Source of the DNA: Haladaptatus sp. DYF46
GTDB taxonomy: Archaea; Halobacteriota; Halobacteria; Halobacteriales; Haladaptataceae
Assembly (NCBI RefSeq): GCF_021083305.1
Contig: NZ_JAJFAY010000003.1
Location: forward strand, 1 to 64,000
Length of the DNA stretch: 64,000 nt
Direction: 5' to 3'
The first letter of the stretch is position 1. Every line of letters begins with the position of its first letter. This document shows, in pieces, positions 42,177 through 51,691 of the stretch. A program made the position numbers and the translations under genes. The notes under the pieces were generated by a model. That model ran no database searches and was not told the DNA's origin. It saw nothing but the letters and a program-made list of their open reading frames with translations.

Positions 42177-43412
42177 ATGCCCATCGAGATAAACCGGAAA
42201 CGGTTTGTAGATACGATGAAAAACCAAGCCGAAATCGGTGCAACTGAAAACGGTGGACTTCATCGTTTGACCCTTTCTGACGACGACCGAGAAATTCGAG
42301 ACTGGTTTTACGAGCAGATGGATGTCGAGGGGCTCGACATTCGTATCGACGAGTTCGGAAACATGTTCGGCCGAAGGGAAGGTCGTGATCCCGAAAAGGG
42401 GACTATTCTACTCGGGTCACACCTCGACTCACAACCTTACGGAGGGATATACGATGGTGCACTTGGTGTCATTGCTGCCCTCGAGTTCATCCGTACTCTC
42501 AATGACGAGGAAATAGAAACCGAACATCCAGTCGAGATCGTCAACTGGACGAACGAGGAAGGGTCACGGTATCAACCTGCGATGCAAGGGAGTGGCGTGT
42601 GGGCCAGTAACCACGATATCGAGGAAGAATACGACAAAACGGACGAAGATGGGAATCGATTCGAGGATGAATTGGAACGAATCGGATACAAAGGAGATGT
42701 ACCTGCAGCTCCGACGGAGAACTACGACGGCTACTTTGAGCTCCACATCGAACAGGGACCCTATCTAGAAGAAAACGACATGGACGTCGGAATCGTTACG
42801 GGTATCGTCGGATTCACCTGGGGTGCCATTACCTATTATGGTGAGGCCGATCACACAGGCCCCACTCCTATGCATTATCGCAGCGATGCACTCATTGGGG
42901 CGACAGACGTAATCACACAAATTCGGCGAATAGCGAATTCGCTCGGGGAACGAACCGTCGGCTCGACCGGTTTTATAGACGTTCAACCGAACTCGATCAA
43001 CATCATCCCTAGTGAGGTGACGTTTACTTGGGGCTTTCGTGATCCAAGTGATGAGATCGTCGAAGACGCCTTCGACTGCGTTCTTGCTGAGGCGGAGAGG
43101 GCGGCGGAACGAGAAGGGCTCGACTGGGAATGGGAAGAACGCATGCGTGCCTCATCCGTCGATTTCGCCGAGAGAAACATCACAGCAGTCGAAAACGCCA
43201 CGGAAAACTTGGGATACGACGCAATGCGGATTTTCAGCGGAGCTGGCCACGATGCCACACACGTCGCCGATGTCATGGACACGTCGATGGTATTTGCAGT
43301 CAGTGAAAATGGAAAAAGCCACTCCGAGGAGGAGTATACGAGCTGGGATGACTGCTACATGGCGGCAAACACGTTCGCGAACGCTGCATTCGAACTCGTA
43401 ATGGAGGACTAA
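42177..43412 (+). CDS. M20-family N-carbamoyl-amino-acid hydrolase (beta-ureidopropionase/AmaB type)
   Basis: ATG 42177 gives 411 residues; the longer upstream frame lies in the promoter. Dinuclear-metal ligands typical of the hydantoinase/carbamoylase subfamily are visible: His82 in GSHLDSQPYGG, Asp93 in IYDGALGV and Glu127-Glu128 in NWTNEEGSRY. Further signatures are HIEQGP and a late SGAGHDATHVA. The enzyme cleaves an N-carbamoyl amino acid to the amino acid, CO2 and NH3. With the hydantoinase it would complete conversion of a dihydropyrimidine to beta-alanine or beta-aminoisobutyrate. The next gene starts 2 bases later. Confidence 0.88.
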   Translation: MPIEINRKRFVDTMKNQAEIGATENGGLHRLTLSDDDREIRDWFYEQMDVEGLDIRIDEFGNMFGRREGRDPEKGTILLGSHLDSQPYGGIYDGALGVIAALEFIRTLNDEEIETEHPVEIVNWTNEEGSRYQPAMQGSGVWASNHDIEEEYDKTDEDGNRFEDELERIGYKGDVPAAPTENYDGYFELHIEQGPYLEENDMDVGIVTGIVGFTWGAITYYGEADHTGPTPMHYRSDALIGATDVITQIRRIANSLGERTVGSTGFIDVQPNSINIIPSEVTFTWGFRDPSDEIVEDAFDCVLAEAERAAEREGLDWEWEERMRASSVDFAERNITAVENATENLGYDAMRIFSGAGHDATHVADVMDTSMVFAVSENGKSHSEEEYTSWDDCYMAANTFANAAFELVMED

Positions 43413-43414
43413 TC

Positions 43415-44452
43415 ATGGCCGATCCACAATTCGATCGTGTCGGTATCTGGAACTGGGAGCGCGAGGATATCGCCGATGAAGTGCGATATGCTCAGTATGC
43501 AGAATCCAAAGGATTGGACTCCGTTTGGCAGGGTGAGTCGCGTCTCGTTCGAGATGCGATGACTGTTATGGGCGCATATACGCAGGTCACCGACAAGATA
43601 GACATCGCCCCTGGTGTGACGAATTGTTATACACGGAACGTGGCGTTGATGGCCCAAACGTTTTCCACACTTGACGAACTTTCCGGGGGACGGATGAAGC
43701 TCGGCATCGGTGCCTGGTGGGATCCCCTCGCATCCAAAGTCGGAATCGATCGGCAGAGGCCGCTTCGAAGGATGTGGGAATACTGTACAGTGGTCCGGAA
43801 ATTGTTCGACCTCGAGAACGTGACCTACGAGGGTCAAACACTCAGCGTCGAAGATATCGAACTTGATCTCGTCCGTTCGAATGCGTCACCGCGTGATGTC
43901 CCGATATATATCGGTGCAACGGGCCCGACAATGCACAAACTCACCGGCGAACTAGTGGGTAACGGAATTGCGGGCGGTGTGTTCATGAACTATCTCATTC
44001 CACCCGAACACAACGAACTCGGCATGCAGAAGCTCAAGGAGGGAGTCGAAAAACAGGGTGGTACAATCGAGAATGTCGATCGACCCCAGCTGATCGCAGT
44101 CTCGATGGACGAGGATCGCCAACGAGCGATCGACCAAGCCCGTGGGCTAGTTACGCAGTACATCGGACAGCAGCCACATATCAAGAAAGGATCGGGAATC
44201 GACCCCGAACTCGGTGAACAGGTCGAAGAGGAATTGGGAAGTTGGCCCGCGACTGCCGAGGATATCGAACGTGCAAGCGCTCTCGTAGATGATGAGATCG
44301 TGACGAACGTCGTCGCCGCGGGGACCCCAGAGGACGTCGTCAGTCGTGTACAGGATTATTGTGACGCAGGATGTACGGAGCCCGTTCTCTACTCGTTGGG
44401 TGATAACGTAGAGGAGGTCATCGACGTCTTCGCCGAGTTCAATTCGAAATAG
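43415..44452 (+). CDS. LLM-class flavin/F420-dependent oxidoreductase
   Basis: A 345-residue TIM-barrel protein of the luciferase-like family: FDRVGIWNWEREDIADEVRYAQYAESKGLDSVWQGES, then IDIAPGVTNCYTRNVALMAQTFSTLDELSGGRMKLGIGA, and late VPIYIGATGPTMHKLTGEL. These blocks are typical of F420-dependent reductases related to Mer and of FMN-linked relatives. It is translationally coupled to the carbamoylase gene, so it probably acts in the same pathway. A reductase acting on a pyrimidine ring, in place of dihydropyrimidine dehydrogenase, is an attractive inference; oxidative action like RutA is an alternative. Confidence 0.82.
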   Translation: MADPQFDRVGIWNWEREDIADEVRYAQYAESKGLDSVWQGESRLVRDAMTVMGAYTQVTDKIDIAPGVTNCYTRNVALMAQTFSTLDELSGGRMKLGIGAWWDPLASKVGIDRQRPLRRMWEYCTVVRKLFDLENVTYEGQTLSVEDIELDLVRSNASPRDVPIYIGATGPTMHKLTGELVGNGIAGGVFMNYLIPPEHNELGMQKLKEGVEKQGGTIENVDRPQLIAVSMDEDRQRAIDQARGLVTQYIGQQPHIKKGSGIDPELGEQVEEELGSWPATAEDIERASALVDDEIVTNVVAAGTPEDVVSRVQDYCDAGCTEPVLYSLGDNVEEVIDVFAEFNSK

Positions 44453-44475
44453 CGATTCCAACGAGTTTCTGTTAT

Positions 44476-45858
44476 TTAGCGTGTATCCCAGTCGGGGACC
44501 TCACGCTCGATGAACTCCCCATATCCTGGTTCCCCGACAACTTTTCCGTCTTCTGCGACAACTTCACCACGGACGAGGGTTTTCTTCACTCGACCGGTGA
44601 CCGTTCGTCCTTCATAAATCGAGAACTCTGCCTTGCTTACGTTGTCGTCGGCAGTGATGGTATACGTTTCATCCGGGTCCATGAGGACGATATCCGCGTC
44701 CGTCCCCGTCTCTAACGTTCCCTTTTGAGGGAGTCCAAACGTATCGGCGGGGTTGGTGGACATCACCTGTACCACGAACGACGGTGAGAAACCTCTTTGA
44801 TTCACCGCTTCGTCGTAGAACACTGGCAAGCTGACTTGGAGAGCGTTGGCTCCAAACGCACTATCCCACCAGTTTTCGACTTGCTTTTGGTCGAGTCGAT
44901 ATCCACAGTGGTCGGTAGAGACAACGCTCAGACAGCCGTTGTGAAGATGCTCGAACATCGCTTCGACGTCATCCGGCTTTCGAATCGGCGGTGCAATCAT
45001 GGGTAGATTGCCCATCTCCTCGAAGATCGAATCGTCAAGTGTACAGTAATGAGTACAGGTTTCGGCACGAATCATACTACTATCGTCCTGGAAATACTCG
45101 AGAATGTCAGCTGCTTTTCGACACGTCGTGTGTATCCCGTAGTATTTCATCCCCGCTTCGACTGCCATTCGCGCTGCATCCTCGGCCGCCAAGGCTTCTG
45201 CATAATCTGGGCGTGATTTCGGATACCACTCCGGGTCTCCTTTTCCTTCCTCTTTGAATTGCTCGGTCAGCGAATCACAGATGGAGGGGTCTTCCGTGTG
45301 AAACACACCGACGGCATCTTCCTCTGCGAGATGCTGGATAGCCCTGTTCATGAATCCGTTCGAAAGGCCATGCTCGTATGCAGTGAACATCTTGAACGAC
45401 GTCACACCGGCATCGATTACGTCGGAGATTTCATCGAAAACATCGGGGTCCTCTCGTGTGATTGCACCGTGAAGGCTGTAATCGACCAACGCATCTTCTC
45501 CTTTCTCTTGCTTTCGCCTGACTCCTTCCAGTAACGTTCCATCTTCGTCCCAAATTCCCAGTTCACCCTCCCATGCCTGCCATGCAAAGTCGATGTAAGA
45601 GGTCGTCCCACCGACAGCAGCAGCACCAGTCGCAGATTCGTAGCTGTCGATGGAGAACATATCGTCGATATGTACGTGAGGGTCGATTACGCCAGGCATT
45701 ACAAGTAAGCCGGATGCATCGATCGTTCTGGTTGCGTCCGGTAACGTTTCATCCGTTCCTATCCCAACGATTTTCTCATCGTTGATCGCGATACTGGCGT
45801 CGGTTTTTCCTGTAGTAGTCACTACGGTTCCACCACTAATGATGGTCTCAACTACCAT
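44476..45858 (-). CDS. dihydropyrimidinase/D-hydantoinase (cyclic amidohydrolase)
   Basis: A 460-residue metal-dependent cyclic amidohydrolase. The metal ligands are in place: His61 and His63 in DPHVHIDD, Lys156 in SFKMFTAY (the carboxylated lysine), His187 in FHTED, His243 in IHTTCRK and Asp315 in STDHCGY. The enzyme opens dihydrouracil, dihydrothymine or hydantoin to an N-carbamoyl amino acid, the substrate of the M20 hydrolase. It is transcribed toward the LLM gene, with stops only 23 bases apart. Confidence 0.9.
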   Translation of the reverse strand: MVVETIISGGTVVTTTGKTDASIAINDEKIVGIGTDETLPDATRTIDASGLLVMPGVIDPHVHIDDMFSIDSYESATGAAAVGGTTSYIDFAWQAWEGELGIWDEDGTLLEGVRRKQEKGEDALVDYSLHGAITREDPDVFDEISDVIDAGVTSFKMFTAYEHGLSNGFMNRAIQHLAEEDAVGVFHTEDPSICDSLTEQFKEEGKGDPEWYPKSRPDYAEALAAEDAARMAVEAGMKYYGIHTTCRKAADILEYFQDDSSMIRAETCTHYCTLDDSIFEEMGNLPMIAPPIRKPDDVEAMFEHLHNGCLSVVSTDHCGYRLDQKQVENWWDSAFGANALQVSLPVFYDEAVNQRGFSPSFVVQVMSTNPADTFGLPQKGTLETGTDADIVLMDPDETYTITADDNVSKAEFSIYEGRTVTGRVKKTLVRGEVVAEDGKVVGEPGYGEFIEREVPDWDTR

Positions 45859-46038
45859 GATCGGAAATAACTCTTATAGGTGAAAAGTATTATGTCCAAA
45901 TATACATAAATAAATTTTATTATTTTGTATTATAAAATATATGGTCGGGGGAATTGGAAATATTTATCCAACCATCGATCTAAGATGGGAGAACCCCGAT
46001 GTTGGTGTCGGCCGATGAGAAGGAACTCAGGTCATGAT

Positions 46039-47379
46039 TCATTCCCCCATCGCATTATCCGATACCTCAAGGGCGATATCGAGTGCATCAACCGCATCGT
46101 CGATTTCTGCATCCGTAATCGTGAGTGGTGGTGCAATGATGAGTGTGTTAATCATGTTCGCAACATAGACGCCGTTCTCGTAGGCTTTGCTCGCCACTTC
46201 ATCGACGACCGTACTCCCCTTGCTGACCTTGTCCTCTCGAGTTCCGAACGGGACGCGTTTTTCCGCGTTCTTCGTCAGTTCGATTCCACGGAAGAGTCCA
46301 ACACCCCGTGTGTCACCCACACTGGGATGATCGTTTGCGAGGTCATCAAGACGGGTTCCCAAATACTCTCCCGTCTCATGAGCCTGATCGATGAGGTTTT
46401 CCGATTGGTAGGTTTCGACCGCTGCAAGCCCTGCCGCTACTGCTGCTGGATGACCGGAATAGGTGTGTCCGTGGCAAAACATGGAGTCTTCGAAGTACTC
46501 GGCAATTTCACTGGTGACGATAGTGGCACCAAGTGGTTGATACGCCCCTGTCAACCCCTTCGCCATCGTCATAATGTCGGGTTCGACGTCGAAAACGTCA
46601 CAGCCAAACCACTCGCCAGTTCGCCCAAATCCGGACATCACCTCGTCACAGATCAAGAGAGCGCCATGTTCGTGTGCGATTTCCTTGAGTCGGGGGAGAT
46701 ACTCATCAGGTGGCACGAGAATACCATTCGAACCAACGATCGGTTCGACGAGTACTGCCGCGACTGTATCGCCCTCCAATTTCAGCATTTCTTCTATGTA
46801 CTCGAGACTCTGCATCGGATCTAATGTCGACCCATATGCGTATGGGTCTGGGGCTTTGATCGTCCCAGGGATCCCGGGCTCTGCTGCGAGCCGACGAGGG
46901 TCTCCCGTAACGCTAATGGACCCATAGGTCGCTCCGTGATAGGATCGGTATCGGGAGATGATTTTTTGTTTTCCAGTATAAAACCGTGCAATCTTTATTG
47001 CAGCTTCAACCGCTTCCGTACCGCTCGTCGAGAAGAACGTCTTCGAAAGGTCGCCAGGCGTTACCTCTGCTAATCTCTTTCCGAGTTTTGCACGTGCTTC
47101 CGTAGTAAAACCCGGGGCAACATACGCCGTTTCGTTGATCTGATCGGAGACAGCTTCCGCAACTCGCTCGGCGGAATGACCGAGATTAGAACACATGAGC
47201 TGCCCTGAAAAGTCGATGTAATCGTCCCCGTTAGCATCGGTGAAGGTGATGCCGTTGGTGTCTACGACCTGTGCTGGGCTCACTTCACTTTGAAACGACC
47301 ACGTACCAAAGACGTACTCTTTGTCGGTTCGTTCGATTTCGTTTAGAGAGCTATCGGATTCACTTTCTTGACCGGACAT
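46039..47379 (-). CDS. class III PLP aminotransferase (beta-alanine/omega-amino acid type)
   Basis: A 446-residue fold-type I aminotransferase. The PLP-binding motifs are STSGTEAVEAAIKIAR (phosphate site), RSYHGATYGS, Asp245 in ICDEVMSGFGRTG and the Schiff-base Lys274 in TMAKGLTGAYQPLGA. Substrate range of this class includes beta-alanine, beta-aminoisobutyrate and GABA. The adjacent methylmalonate/malonate-semialdehyde dehydrogenase makes beta-alanine or beta-aminoisobutyrate the most likely donor. A second member lies at 49088-50404. Confidence 0.88.
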   Translation of the reverse strand: MSGQESESDSSLNEIERTDKEYVFGTWSFQSEVSPAQVVDTNGITFTDANGDDYIDFSGQLMCSNLGHSAERVAEAVSDQINETAYVAPGFTTEARAKLGKRLAEVTPGDLSKTFFSTSGTEAVEAAIKIARFYTGKQKIISRYRSYHGATYGSISVTGDPRRLAAEPGIPGTIKAPDPYAYGSTLDPMQSLEYIEEMLKLEGDTVAAVLVEPIVGSNGILVPPDEYLPRLKEIAHEHGALLICDEVMSGFGRTGEWFGCDVFDVEPDIMTMAKGLTGAYQPLGATIVTSEIAEYFEDSMFCHGHTYSGHPAAVAAGLAAVETYQSENLIDQAHETGEYLGTRLDDLANDHPSVGDTRGVGLFRGIELTKNAEKRVPFGTREDKVSKGSTVVDEVASKAYENGVYVANMINTLIIAPPLTITDAEIDDAVDALDIALEVSDNAMGE

Positions 47380-47552
47380 CGTTGTCTTCTCTCTACTCTG
47401 TATGAGTTGATTAATCTTTGGTGGATTTGTGATATTCTAGGATATTGTCCTTCAATGCATCTTGATTCAGAACATCATCCGCATATTTATCTTCGGGTTG
47501 GATTTAGTGAGAAACTGTTATGAGGAGAGGGAGACAAGTGAACACACGACTC

Positions 47553-49025
47553 ATGACGATAGAAACTCCGATCGACATTGATTCCGTACAAAATTACATC
47601 GATGGAGAATGGCGAGCCCCGAACGGTACCGACGGCCAAGATATAGTAAATCCCGCGACGGAAGAGACGATCGCGCATACGGATTTCAGTGCCAGTTCCG
47701 ATGTCGACGAGGCGGTAGCGGCGGGATATGACGCGTTCGAGGGGTGGCGGGAGGTTCCGGTTGAACAACGGATCCAACCCTTGTTTCGATTGAAACAGTT
47801 GCTCGAGGATCATCAGGACGAAATCGCAAAACTGCTGGTTAAAGAGCACGGAAAAACGTTTCAAGAAGCGAAAGGAGAACTTCGCCGCGGTATCGAAAAT
47901 GTAGAAGTCGCCTGTGGTATCCCGTCGCTCATGCAAGCGGGTCATCTTCCAAACGCTGCCCCCGAGATCGATGAGACTGCTGTCCGAAAGCCACTTGGGG
48001 TATTTACTGCAATCACGCCGTTTAACTTCCCGGGAATGATACCACTCTGGTTCCTCCCCTACGCAGTTGCTACTGGTAACGCGTTTATTCTCAAACCCAG
48101 CGAGCGAGACCCGTTGACTGCCCAGTATCTGTTCGCACTCGTCGAAGAGGCTGGATTCCCTGACGGGATTTTACAACTCGTGAACGGGAGTAAGGAGACG
48201 GTCAATACACTGTTGGAACACGATGATATTGCGGGGGTATCCTTCGTTGGAAGTACTCCGGTGGCCAAGTACGTGTATGAAACCGCTGCTGCTAACGGAA
48301 AACGGGTACAAGCGCAGGGTGGTGCGAAAAATCACATCGTTGTCGCCGAATCTGCTAACCTCGATTTCGCTGCCGAGCAAACTATCGGATCCGCTTTCGC
48401 GAACACCGGCCAACGGTGTCTCGCCAATCCCGTTGCTGTTGTTGTCGACGAGGTGTACGACGACTTCGCCGAGCGAGTGGTCGAAAACGCAGCAAACATG
48501 ACCGTCGCAGACGGGTTAGCTGATGACTCTGAAATGGGACCACTCATCACGCAGGAACAGCAAGAGCGGGTCGAAGGATACATTCAAGAAGGTATCGAGG
48601 ACGGCGCAGATATCCTCTTAGATGGCCGCGAACTCGAAACACCCGATACCGGAAACTTCCTTCGACCAACGATCTTCGGCAATGTCGATTCGGAGATGAG
48701 CATTGCTCGTGAGGAGATCTTCGGACCTGTCCTCGCACTTATCCGCGCTGACGATTTCGAGGACGCCCTTAGAATCATAAATCGAAGTCGGTTCGGTAAC
48801 GCTGCGAGTCTCTTTACCGACCGAGGAAGCGATGCCCGAAAATTCCGCCATACGGTCGACGCTGGTAACCTCGGTGTGAACACAGGAACCGCCGCTCCGA
48901 TGGCATTCTTCCACTTTGGTGGCTGGAAGGATTCCTTCTTTGGAGACCTCCACGCCCAAGGTGAAGACATGATTCATTTCTACACCGATAAAGCGATCTA
49001 CATCGAGCGATGGCCTGACGAATAA
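47553..49025 (+). CDS. mmsA: CoA-acylating (methyl)malonate-semialdehyde dehydrogenase
   Basis: ATG 47553 (MTIETPIDIDSV) gives 490 residues; ATG 47520 is an alternative. It has the MMSDH hallmarks: YIDGEW near the start, ITPFNFPGMIPLWFLPYA, GGAKNHIVV in place of the LGGKNP of ordinary ALDHs, and catalytic Cys289 in NTGQRCLA. The enzyme converts malonate semialdehyde or methylmalonate semialdehyde with CoA and NAD+ to acetyl-CoA or propionyl-CoA, the expected last step after the beta-amino acid transaminase. It is divergent from the first aminotransferase gene. Confidence 0.92.
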   Translation: MTIETPIDIDSVQNYIDGEWRAPNGTDGQDIVNPATEETIAHTDFSASSDVDEAVAAGYDAFEGWREVPVEQRIQPLFRLKQLLEDHQDEIAKLLVKEHGKTFQEAKGELRRGIENVEVACGIPSLMQAGHLPNAAPEIDETAVRKPLGVFTAITPFNFPGMIPLWFLPYAVATGNAFILKPSERDPLTAQYLFALVEEAGFPDGILQLVNGSKETVNTLLEHDDIAGVSFVGSTPVAKYVYETAAANGKRVQAQGGAKNHIVVAESANLDFAAEQTIGSAFANTGQRCLANPVAVVVDEVYDDFAERVVENAANMTVADGLADDSEMGPLITQEQQERVEGYIQEGIEDGADILLDGRELETPDTGNFLRPTIFGNVDSEMSIAREEIFGPVLALIRADDFEDALRIINRSRFGNAASLFTDRGSDARKFRHTVDAGNLGVNTGTAAPMAFFHFGGWKDSFFGDLHAQGEDMIHFYTDKAIYIERWPDE

Positions 49026-49087
49026 CACCGCCTTCTCCGCATTTCTCTATCCATACTCAGAAAAATCCTATGGACAAGGACGAACCG

Positions 49088-50404
49088 TCAGTCGAAAACC
49101 GCTGTGATCGAGTCATCGAGTGCATTCATTGCCCGGTCGATCTCTGACTGCGTTGCGATTAGCGGTGGGGAGACGATGATCTGGAAACCAGGGCGTCCGC
49201 CGCCCAGCAAAACGCCTCGATTCCGACATTCGTGTAAAACTGCTCCAACGGGATTTGCGTCGTCGTCCACACGGGGGTCGTGGAAGGAAGTCTCGGTCTC
49301 TGGGTCGGCGAATTCGACGGCCCATAACCCTCCTCGTCCACGAACATCATGCACGACCTCATGGTTCGATGTCACCTGTTGAAGTCGAGATGAAAGCCCT
49401 TCCTCCAGATCGGAAACACCATCGATTACGCCGTCTGCATACTCGTCGATTGCTGCACAGCCAGCAGCACACCCCATCGGATGTCCTCCAAACGTCTGTC
49501 CAATATCGAAACCGTCCGTCCGGACGAACGATGCGATATCTGGCGATACCGAGACACCAGCAAGTGGGGAATATGCGCTCGTAACACCTTTTGCTAACGT
49601 AATCATGTCCGGTTCGATGCCTTCGGTTTGAACACCAAACCAATCCCCACATCGACCGAAGCCGGTGATAACTTCGTCAGCAATGAGGAGGATGTCGTAC
49701 TCGTCACATAGGTCGCGGACGTGGTCAAAATATCCTGGAGGAGCAGGAAAGGCGCCACTCGTCCCAGCGATAGGTTCCGTCAGGATCGCGGCAATGGAAT
49801 CGGGGCCCTCGTTTCGGATCACGAACTCGAGGTGTTCGCCGGCGCGTCGTGCCAGTTCCTCGGGATTGCTGGTATCGAAGGCCTTCGGAATGGGTGGCAA
49901 AAACTTTGCCGCGCCCGAGGTGGCAGCGTGTCGTTCTATCGTTGCCCGTGTTTCGGGATCGCCCGTTAACGCTCCCGTACCGTACGTCCCGCCGTGATAG
50001 GATCGCCAGCGGGTGAGTACTGTCGGTGCATCCTGATACTCGCGCGCGATTTGTACCGCGATCTCATTGGCCTCACTTCCGGACACCGAGAAAAATGTGT
50101 GAGACAGGGAGTCAGGTGTGATACGTGCAAGCTTTTCGGCGAGCCGATCACGGATCGGTGTGCGTTTAGCCGACGAAACGTACGGTATCTTTCCTGCCTG
50201 TTCTTCCATGGCCGTGATCACTGCCTGGTTGCTGTGGCCGAGGTTGGTACAGTACAACTGCGAACAGAAGTCGAGATATTCGTCGCCATCCTCGTCCCAA
50301 ACTGTCACACCATTACCGTCAGTGATACTGAGGGGCTTAGAGTCTGGGTCGTACCAATGGTGAATCGAGACTGCCTCCGTATCTTCGGAATCCTGCTGGG
50401 ACAT
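49088..50404 (-). CDS. second class III PLP aminotransferase
   Basis: ATG 50404 (MSQQDSEDTEAVS) gives 438 residues; the frame runs upstream to 50521 without extra conserved sequence. Motifs are as in the first enzyme: FFSVSGSEANEIAVQIAR, RSYHGGTYG, LIADEVITGFGRCGDWFG and the lysine in TLAKGVTSAYSPLAG. Identity between the two is moderate, so substrates may differ. It is followed, in the same direction, after about 180 bases by nothing else, and is preceded by the C45 hydrolase and SSS symporter genes, which suggests a role in catabolism of the imported amine. Confidence 0.86.
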   Translation of the reverse strand: MSQQDSEDTEAVSIHHWYDPDSKPLSITDGNGVTVWDEDGDEYLDFCSQLYCTNLGHSNQAVITAMEEQAGKIPYVSSAKRTPIRDRLAEKLARITPDSLSHTFFSVSGSEANEIAVQIAREYQDAPTVLTRWRSYHGGTYGTGALTGDPETRATIERHAATSGAAKFLPPIPKAFDTSNPEELARRAGEHLEFVIRNEGPDSIAAILTEPIAGTSGAFPAPPGYFDHVRDLCDEYDILLIADEVITGFGRCGDWFGVQTEGIEPDMITLAKGVTSAYSPLAGVSVSPDIASFVRTDGFDIGQTFGGHPMGCAAGCAAIDEYADGVIDGVSDLEEGLSSRLQQVTSNHEVVHDVRGRGGLWAVEFADPETETSFHDPRVDDDANPVGAVLHECRNRGVLLGGGRPGFQIIVSPPLIATQSEIDRAMNALDDSITAVFD

Positions 50405-50587
50405 ATAGGGAGATTTTTCTCCAAAATAATAAACGCTCGTTTGAACAACGTTCGAAAATTGCATCGGAAGCGAGCCATGATACGGTAATCTCGTGTCTGA
50501 ATGTAGTCGATCAGCGAGCAACTCGATAGTGTCCGGTCGGGTTTCATTTCCATCAGTGGCCGGGGGCGCACACCCTACGCTATCCCG

Positions 50588-51673
50588 CTATTCATCAAGC
50601 CGATACGTTCGATAGTCTTCGTCACACGGTGGCCCGTATGTGGCATGTAGGGTCCGATCGTGGAGGTCGAGAATCACACTCGTGTCCGTCTGACTGCGCT
50701 CTTCCGGGAGAGAATTCGGATCTTCGTGTCGACAGATGCTCGCGGGACGTCCGAAGTGATCTCGAAGGGAGGACCTTATTGTCGCATCGTCTATCTCTCC
50801 ACGTTGGTGTTCGAACAGTCGGTGAAGTCGGTTTGCCCGATAAAGCGAGTCGGGAAGTTGTCGTTCCATTCGGCTTTCGAAACCCGGCGTCATGAAGTGG
50901 TTGGCGTGTGTGACGATTCCATTCCGTGGGTAGATGTAATCGGTTCGGTGGGGCGACGTTTCGATGTCTATCACCTCTCCCTCGCCATGACCGACGACGT
51001 AATTGACCGAACAGGCGTGCGGCGTGGCGATAATCGATTCGAGTGCGCTGTCGTAGCGTTTTGCATCGAGAATTTCTCGACAGCGGAGATGGAAGGGTTT
51101 CCGAAACGGGTGTTCTCCATCGTCCGGTGAAACGAGGCCGTTAATCACGAGTCCGATACCGTGTTCATTGACTCCCATCTTTCCACCGACGATACCTGCC
51201 TCCGTAATCGCTATGTGATCACTCCCGTCGTTCTGATGAATCTCGTTCACGACGAGTGTATCCGCGATAGGAGATGCCCAGTCCCAATTCTGGCCAACGT
51301 ACGTCTTCCCGTCGGCTGTCGCCGTCGGAAGGAGACCGAAACTGGTGCATCCGTCCGTCCCGGCAGTTTGTTCGGAATAGGACGCATAGAGTATCTCGTA
51401 TCGAACGTTGAGAAGCATTACCTCCTCGATTGCAATTCCACTTCCGTCGGCGATGCCGCGTAGTTCCGAGGCGTAGTCGGCGTTCCAATCTTCGACGAGG
51501 GGAACATACTCGCTCGCTTGATTTCGAACGGTTTTCTCCTCGGCCCCGTGTTGTTCAAATCGTGTTAGGTACGTTTCAACGTTCGTACGAATCTCTTCAG
51601 CGAAGTGTTCTCCGTGAATAAGACCGCGTTCGTACGGTGACCCAGTTAGAACGAGATGCGGTAATGACGTCAT
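50588..51673 (-). CDS. C45-family autoproteolytic acyltransferase/hydrolase (isopenicillin-N acyltransferase-like)
   Basis: A 361-residue Ntn-type hydrolase. The nucleophile Cys109 follows GTDG in TAGTDGCTSFG, where self-cleavage would expose it as the N terminus of the beta chain; GQNWDWASP follows. N-terminal sequence (GSPYERGLIHGEHFAEEI) is typical of the family. Members hydrolyse or transfer acyl groups on amides such as N-acyl amino acids. In this cluster it probably deacylates an imported amide before the transaminase. It lies 18 bases after the SSS symporter stop, in the same direction. Confidence 0.85.
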   Translation of the reverse strand: MTSLPHLVLTGSPYERGLIHGEHFAEEIRTNVETYLTRFEQHGAEEKTVRNQASEYVPLVEDWNADYASELRGIADGSGIAIEEVMLLNVRYEILYASYSEQTAGTDGCTSFGLLPTATADGKTYVGQNWDWASPIADTLVVNEIHQNDGSDHIAITEAGIVGGKMGVNEHGIGLVINGLVSPDDGEHPFRKPFHLRCREILDAKRYDSALESIIATPHACSVNYVVGHGEGEVIDIETSPHRTDYIYPRNGIVTHANHFMTPGFESRMERQLPDSLYRANRLHRLFEHQRGEIDDATIRSSLRDHFGRPASICRHEDPNSLPEERSQTDTSVILDLHDRTLHATYGPPCDEDYRTYRLDE

Positions 51674-51691
51674 CGTTCTTAATTGAAGGTG

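Noticed and set aside
45925-46824. A 299-codon frame on the plus strand
   Set aside because: Lies entirely antisense to the class III aminotransferase, whose PLP motifs are intact; the plus-strand frame is a shadow.
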